A stretch of 64,000 nt of DNA, taken from contig JAIRYN010000058.1 in NCBI GenBank assembly GCA_031267575.1, positions 1 through 64,000 on the forward strand, read 5' to 3'. The position numbers and the translations under genes are program-made. This document shows, piece by piece, positions 61,045 to 64,000 of the stretch. The notes under the pieces were generated by a model. That model had not been told where the DNA came from. It did not search any database and saw only the letters and a list, made by a program, of their open reading frames with translations. How positions within the stretch are numbered: position 1 is the stretch's first letter; each line of letters starts with the position of its first letter. This DNA is from Synergistaceae bacterium (lineage in GTDB: Bacteria > Synergistota > Synergistia > Synergistales > Aminobacteriaceae).

Positions 61045-62889
61045 ATGGGTAAAGAAACCGACAAAGCGACTCGACGAAATGGTTTTTTCCGGGATGCTTT
61101 TTTCCCCGCGCGAAACGATAAATGGACGAAATTGTTTCTCGTGGGTTTTTTTTCCCTGTGTGTATTCGGTTTTGTCGTTGTTTTAGAAAAAGAAACAGAC
61201 GGGTCATTAGTATACCCGATTTACACCTCGTTCCGAGACGTCCCCGGTGTCACGGACGAGGAAGTCGCGGCGATAGAGGATTTGCAAAAACGGAGAAAAG
61301 GTTTTGTCTACGCGGTGACACTATCCACGGAAGCGTTTTACGAGAGCTCTGGAGATATCGGGGGGTATTCTGCGCTCTTCTGCGAGTGGTTAAGCACTCT
61401 TTTCGGAATCCCTTTCAAGCCCACGATCTACAAATGGGATGACCTGATGGACGCTATGGAATCGTTAGAAGCCGACTTCTCAGGAGAGATTAGCACCACG
61501 GAGGAACGCCGCGAGCGCTACTTCATGACCGGAGACATTGCCGAGCGTTCCGTTAAATACATGCGCCTCGCGGGAGGCGAGAGAATGTTCACTATCGCAA
61601 AGTACCGTCCGCTACGTTTCGGGTTTCTGAGAAATACTATCACTCTAGAGCTCGTTTCACCTTTCATCGAGGAAAAGTTCGAGATTTTTTTCGTAAACAA
61701 TTACGAGGAAGCCTATAATAGCTTGAAAAGTGGCCAGATCGACGCCTTTTTTGGAAGCAGTGTTGCCGAAGCTGCTTTCGAGTTCTATGATAACGTGACG
61801 GTAGCCGACTTTTTTCCGTTTATCTATAACCCGGTTTCTATGGCCACAAGAAATCCCGAACTTCAGCCTATCGTTTCCGTCGTGCAAAGGGCCCTGGAAA
61901 ACGAGGCCTTCTATTACCTGATCCAGTTGTACAATCAAGGATATAGAGATTACCTGCGGCATAAACTTTTCGTTCACTTGACCCAGGAAGAACAGCTCTA
62001 CATTTTGGAACACAGCTCGTCGGACAACGCGATTCCTTTCGCCGCCACGTATGACAACTATCCAGTCAGCTTCTACAACGAGCGGGAAAAAGAATGGCAA
62101 GGCATCGCCTTCGACGTGATTCGGGAGATCGAGGAAATTACGGGGCTTCGCTTTGTCCCAGCGCACCATCTCCCCATCGAATGGACAGTCTTGTTGCGCA
62201 TACTCGAAAAGGGTGAGGCGGCGATGATCACGGAACTCATTCGCACCAGAGAGCGAGAAGAGCGTTTCCTCTGGGCAAACAACTCCTTCCAAACCGATTA
62301 TTACGCGCTCTTGTCCAATTCTCGCTACAAAAATGTCACTGCCCACGAGGTTCTCTACTCGAAAGTGGGAATCATCGACGCCACGGCCTACGCCGAGTTC
62401 TTTCGGAACTGGTTTCCAAGTCACACGAACACGTTGGTTTATTCCAACGCCATAGAGGTTTTCAACGCGTTGGAGCGAGGAGACGTAGACCTGGTCATGG
62501 CGACTCGAAATCTCCTCCTCAGCGTAACTAACTATATGGAACGACCTGGATTCAAGATCAATCTTCAGTTTGGTCGCCCTTACGCCTCTACCTTCGGATT
62601 CAACGTCAGGGAAGAAGTCCTGAGATCCATCGTGGACAAAGCGCTGCCCCTGATCGATACCGCAGTGATCACGGGACGATGGACCCGAAGGGTGTTCGAC
62701 TACAAAAGCAAAATACTCGAGGCGCGAATACCCTGGCTGGTCGGTCTCGCTATCACGCTCTTCTGCGTGATCGTTCTTCTGACCTTGGCACTCTTGGCTC
62801 GCCTCCAGACGGAAAAGCACCTGAAGGTGATGCTCCGGGAGCGAAGAAAGGATCTGGAGGCTCATGAAGTCTTCCAAGATAAAATTTAA
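61045..62889 (+). CDS. Membrane sensor with two family-3 solute-binding domains, no output domain
   Basis: A 614-residue protein. A membrane segment at about 29-48 is followed by two consecutive extracellular domains of the SBP_bac_3 type (first about 85-310, second about 325-560; the second contains PVSFYNEREKEWQGIAFDVI and TRTREREERFLWANN-like sequence). A second membrane segment follows at about 568-592 (WLVGLAITLFCVIVLLTLAL), then only about 20 charged residues. Relatives continue with a histidine kinase or GGDEF domain, which is absent here. ATG 61045 follows GGGAGGAG. It is divergent from glnN. It may be truncated, or act through a separate partner. Confidence 0.75.
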   Translation: MGKETDKATRRNGFFRDAFFPARNDKWTKLFLVGFFSLCVFGFVVVLEKETDGSLVYPIYTSFRDVPGVTDEEVAAIEDLQKRRKGFVYAVTLSTEAFYESSGDIGGYSALFCEWLSTLFGIPFKPTIYKWDDLMDAMESLEADFSGEISTTEERRERYFMTGDIAERSVKYMRLAGGERMFTIAKYRPLRFGFLRNTITLELVSPFIEEKFEIFFVNNYEEAYNSLKSGQIDAFFGSSVAEAAFEFYDNVTVADFFPFIYNPVSMATRNPELQPIVSVVQRALENEAFYYLIQLYNQGYRDYLRHKLFVHLTQEEQLYILEHSSSDNAIPFAATYDNYPVSFYNEREKEWQGIAFDVIREIEEITGLRFVPAHHLPIEWTVLLRILEKGEAAMITELIRTREREERFLWANNSFQTDYYALLSNSRYKNVTAHEVLYSKVGIIDATAYAEFFRNWFPSHTNTLVYSNAIEVFNALERGDVDLVMATRNLLLSVTNYMERPGFKINLQFGRPYASTFGFNVREEVLRSIVDKALPLIDTAVITGRWTRRVFDYKSKILEARIPWLVGLAITLFCVIVLLTLALLARLQTEKHLKVMLRERRKDLEAHEVFQDKI

Positions 62890-62940
62890 GCTATAAACTT
62901 AAGCTATAATCTGTAATATCCTTTCGGAGGTGTTTTAAAA

Positions 62941-63492
62941 ATGAGAAAATTTCTTTCTGTTTTCCTGGCGTTGGCGTGTGTTCTCCTGCCAACGAGTATC
63001 GCGTTTGCGGCGGAAGTCGCCATCACGTCCGTGGGGCAAAGCCCTGACGGTATGATGGTAAGGGTGTTGACGAAAAGACTCGGTATTGAAACCGATTATG
63101 ACGCCCTGATGAAAAGCGGTGCGATCGGGACAGACCTTAAGGTCCTGATTACGGTGATCGGGGGAAGCTCCAAGGGACTCGGGGCGGCCGGAATCGACAA
63201 GGAGGAAGAGATAGCGCGCGCGATCGACCTTATCGAAGCGGCCAAGGAGAAAAATGTCAAGGTGCTCGCCATGCACGTTGGCGGGGAAGGCCGAAGGGGC
63301 GAACTCTCCGACCTCTTTGTGCGCGCCGTCGCGCCGCTCGGAGATCGCGTTGTCGTGGTGAAGTCGGGAAACGCCGACAATCTTTTCAGAACTCTCAAAG
63401 CGGCGGAGGCTGATCTGATCGAGGTCGAAAACATTCAAGCGGTCGCGGCCCCGCTTGAAGCGACCCTCAAAGAATGGAACGCCGCGAAGTAA
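62941..63492 (+). CDS. Secreted DUF6305-like protein next to a TRAP permease
   Basis: A 183-residue exported protein. A signal peptide covers about residues 1-23 (FLSVFLALACVLLPTSIAFA). The mature part has EVAITSVGQSPDGMMVRVLT, LITVIGGSSKGLGAAGIDKE and AIDLIEAAKEKNVKVLAMHV, an alpha/beta pattern that I associate with DUF6305. ATG 62941 follows CGGAGG. The TRAP-type permease starts 12 bases later, so it may be the binding component or an accessory protein for that permease. The assignment of the family is from memory and moderate. Confidence 0.65.
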   Translation: MRKFLSVFLALACVLLPTSIAFAAEVAITSVGQSPDGMMVRVLTKRLGIETDYDALMKSGAIGTDLKVLITVIGGSSKGLGAAGIDKEEEIARAIDLIEAAKEKNVKVLAMHVGGEGRRGELSDLFVRAVAPLGDRVVVVKSGNADNLFRTLKAAEADLIEVENIQAVAAPLEATLKEWNAAK

Positions 63493-63504
63493 GGGCGCGC
63501 CGTC

Positions 63505-64000
63505 ATGGATTGGTTCTGGCCTGAAGGACTCTACACGGTCGCGATGATCGCGACTTTTGCTCTCGGAGTTTTCACGCTGAAGCTCCCTGTAGCAATATCA
63601 ATGGCCGTCTCAGCCGCCATTGGAGCGCTGTTCGCGGGGTTCGGCTTTCCACTAAGACACTTGGTGGAAGGGATGTTCGGCTACCTGGACACAATCCTAA
63701 TCATCGCGACAGCGATGATTTTCATGAACACCGTTCAGTCCATAGGATTGATGGAAGCCGTGGCGGCTTGGATTATCAGGCGTTTTCGCGGTTCTCCGTT
63801 TTTGCTCATTTGCGGGGTCATGTTTCTGGTCATGTTGCCCGGAATGCTGACGGGTTCCTCCACGGCCTGCTGTCTCACAACGGGGGCGCTCGTCGCTCCC
63901 GTATTGATTCGACTGGGAGTCCCCTCGAACAAAGCGGCGGCGTTTATCGCTATTGGAGCCGTACTCGGCATGATCGCGCCCCCAATCAATATCCCGGTGA
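63505..64000 (+). CDS. TRAP-type transporter large permease (DctM-like), N-terminal part
   Basis: The first 165 codons of a polytopic permease, cut by the window end. It shows successive membrane segments and the DctM-like stretches LKLPVAISMAVSAAIGALFA, LPGMLTGSSTACCLTTGALV and FIAIGAVLGMIAPPINIPV, the last being the conserved TRAP/IT-superfamily motif. ATG 63505 follows AAGGG. With the secreted protein upstream it forms a TRAP or TRAP-like uptake system for a carboxylate; substrate unknown. Confidence 0.8.
   Translation, partial: MDWFWPEGLYTVAMIATFALGVFTLKLPVAISMAVSAAIGALFAGFGFPLRHLVEGMFGYLDTILIIATAMIFMNTVQSIGLMEAVAAWIIRRFRGSPFLLICGVMFLVMLPGMLTGSSTACCLTTGALVAPVLIRLGVPSNKAAAFIAIGAVLGMIAPPINIPV

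Overview
The window looks like a chromosomal segment of a strictly anaerobic, amino-acid- and organic-acid-fermenting bacterium, most plausibly a member of the Synergistota. This is an inference from gene content: a four-subunit 2-oxoacid:ferredoxin oxidoreductase next to a phosphotransacylase, a type III glutamine synthetase, a giant 2-hydroxyacyl-CoA-dehydratase activase, TRAP and NhaC transporters, FabK as enoyl reductase, and FapR control of lipid synthesis. No rRNA, tRNA, phage or CRISPR locus was recognised.

Layout. 0-4.3 kb is a scarred accessory stretch: an MBOAT acyltransferase cut by the window edge, an 8-bp tandem repeat, relics of a DUF3781 protein and of flaG, and a DUF2157 membrane protein between two inverted tnpB-derived elements. 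4.3-13 kb holds a YheO-like regulator divergent from a catabolic cluster (M20 amidohydrolase, frameshifted OFA-type MFS carrier, phosphotransacylase, membrane transporter, korDABC, P-loop ATPase). 13.2-16.7 kb is the pstSCAB phosphate transporter. 16.9-31.1 kb carries a HAD hydrolase, NhaC, an acetamidase, a ChvE/GguAB-type sugar ABC transporter with a secreted esterase, then a racemase, a purine permease and adenine deaminase. 31.2-34.6 kb is the core rpmH-rnpA-yidD-yidC-jag-lgt locus. 35.5-39.2 kb is miaB-comEA-comEC. 40.1-47.2 kb is a lipid operon: fapR-plsX-fabK-fabD-fabG-acpP-fabF-rnc. 47.2-51.4 kb is a leucine operon (leader peptide, leuC, leuD, leuB) with a wrecked IS607 element inserted between leuC and leuD. 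51.5-53 kb is metK behind a SAM-I riboswitch. 53.5-64 kb holds the giant activase, a small membrane protein, glnN, an orphan double solute-binding sensor, and the start of a TRAP-type transport locus.

How it fits together. The kor/ptb cluster suggests oxidative decarboxylation of 2-oxoacids to acyl-CoA with reduced ferredoxin, followed by conversion to acyl-phosphate, the usual route to substrate-level ATP from amino acids. Regulation is visible directly in several places: a leucine-codon leader peptide with an intrinsic terminator before leuC, a textbook S-box before metK, a consensus promoter plus FapR-like operator before fapR, and an inverted repeat between the YheO-like regulator and its divergent neighbour.

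Two signatures run through the whole window. First, at least five short elements carry the 3' end of an IS605/IS607-type tnpB gene plus its right-end hairpin, often beside broken genes. Second, tandem duplications of about 8-26 bp occur between genes and inside them; one demonstrably splits a reading frame.
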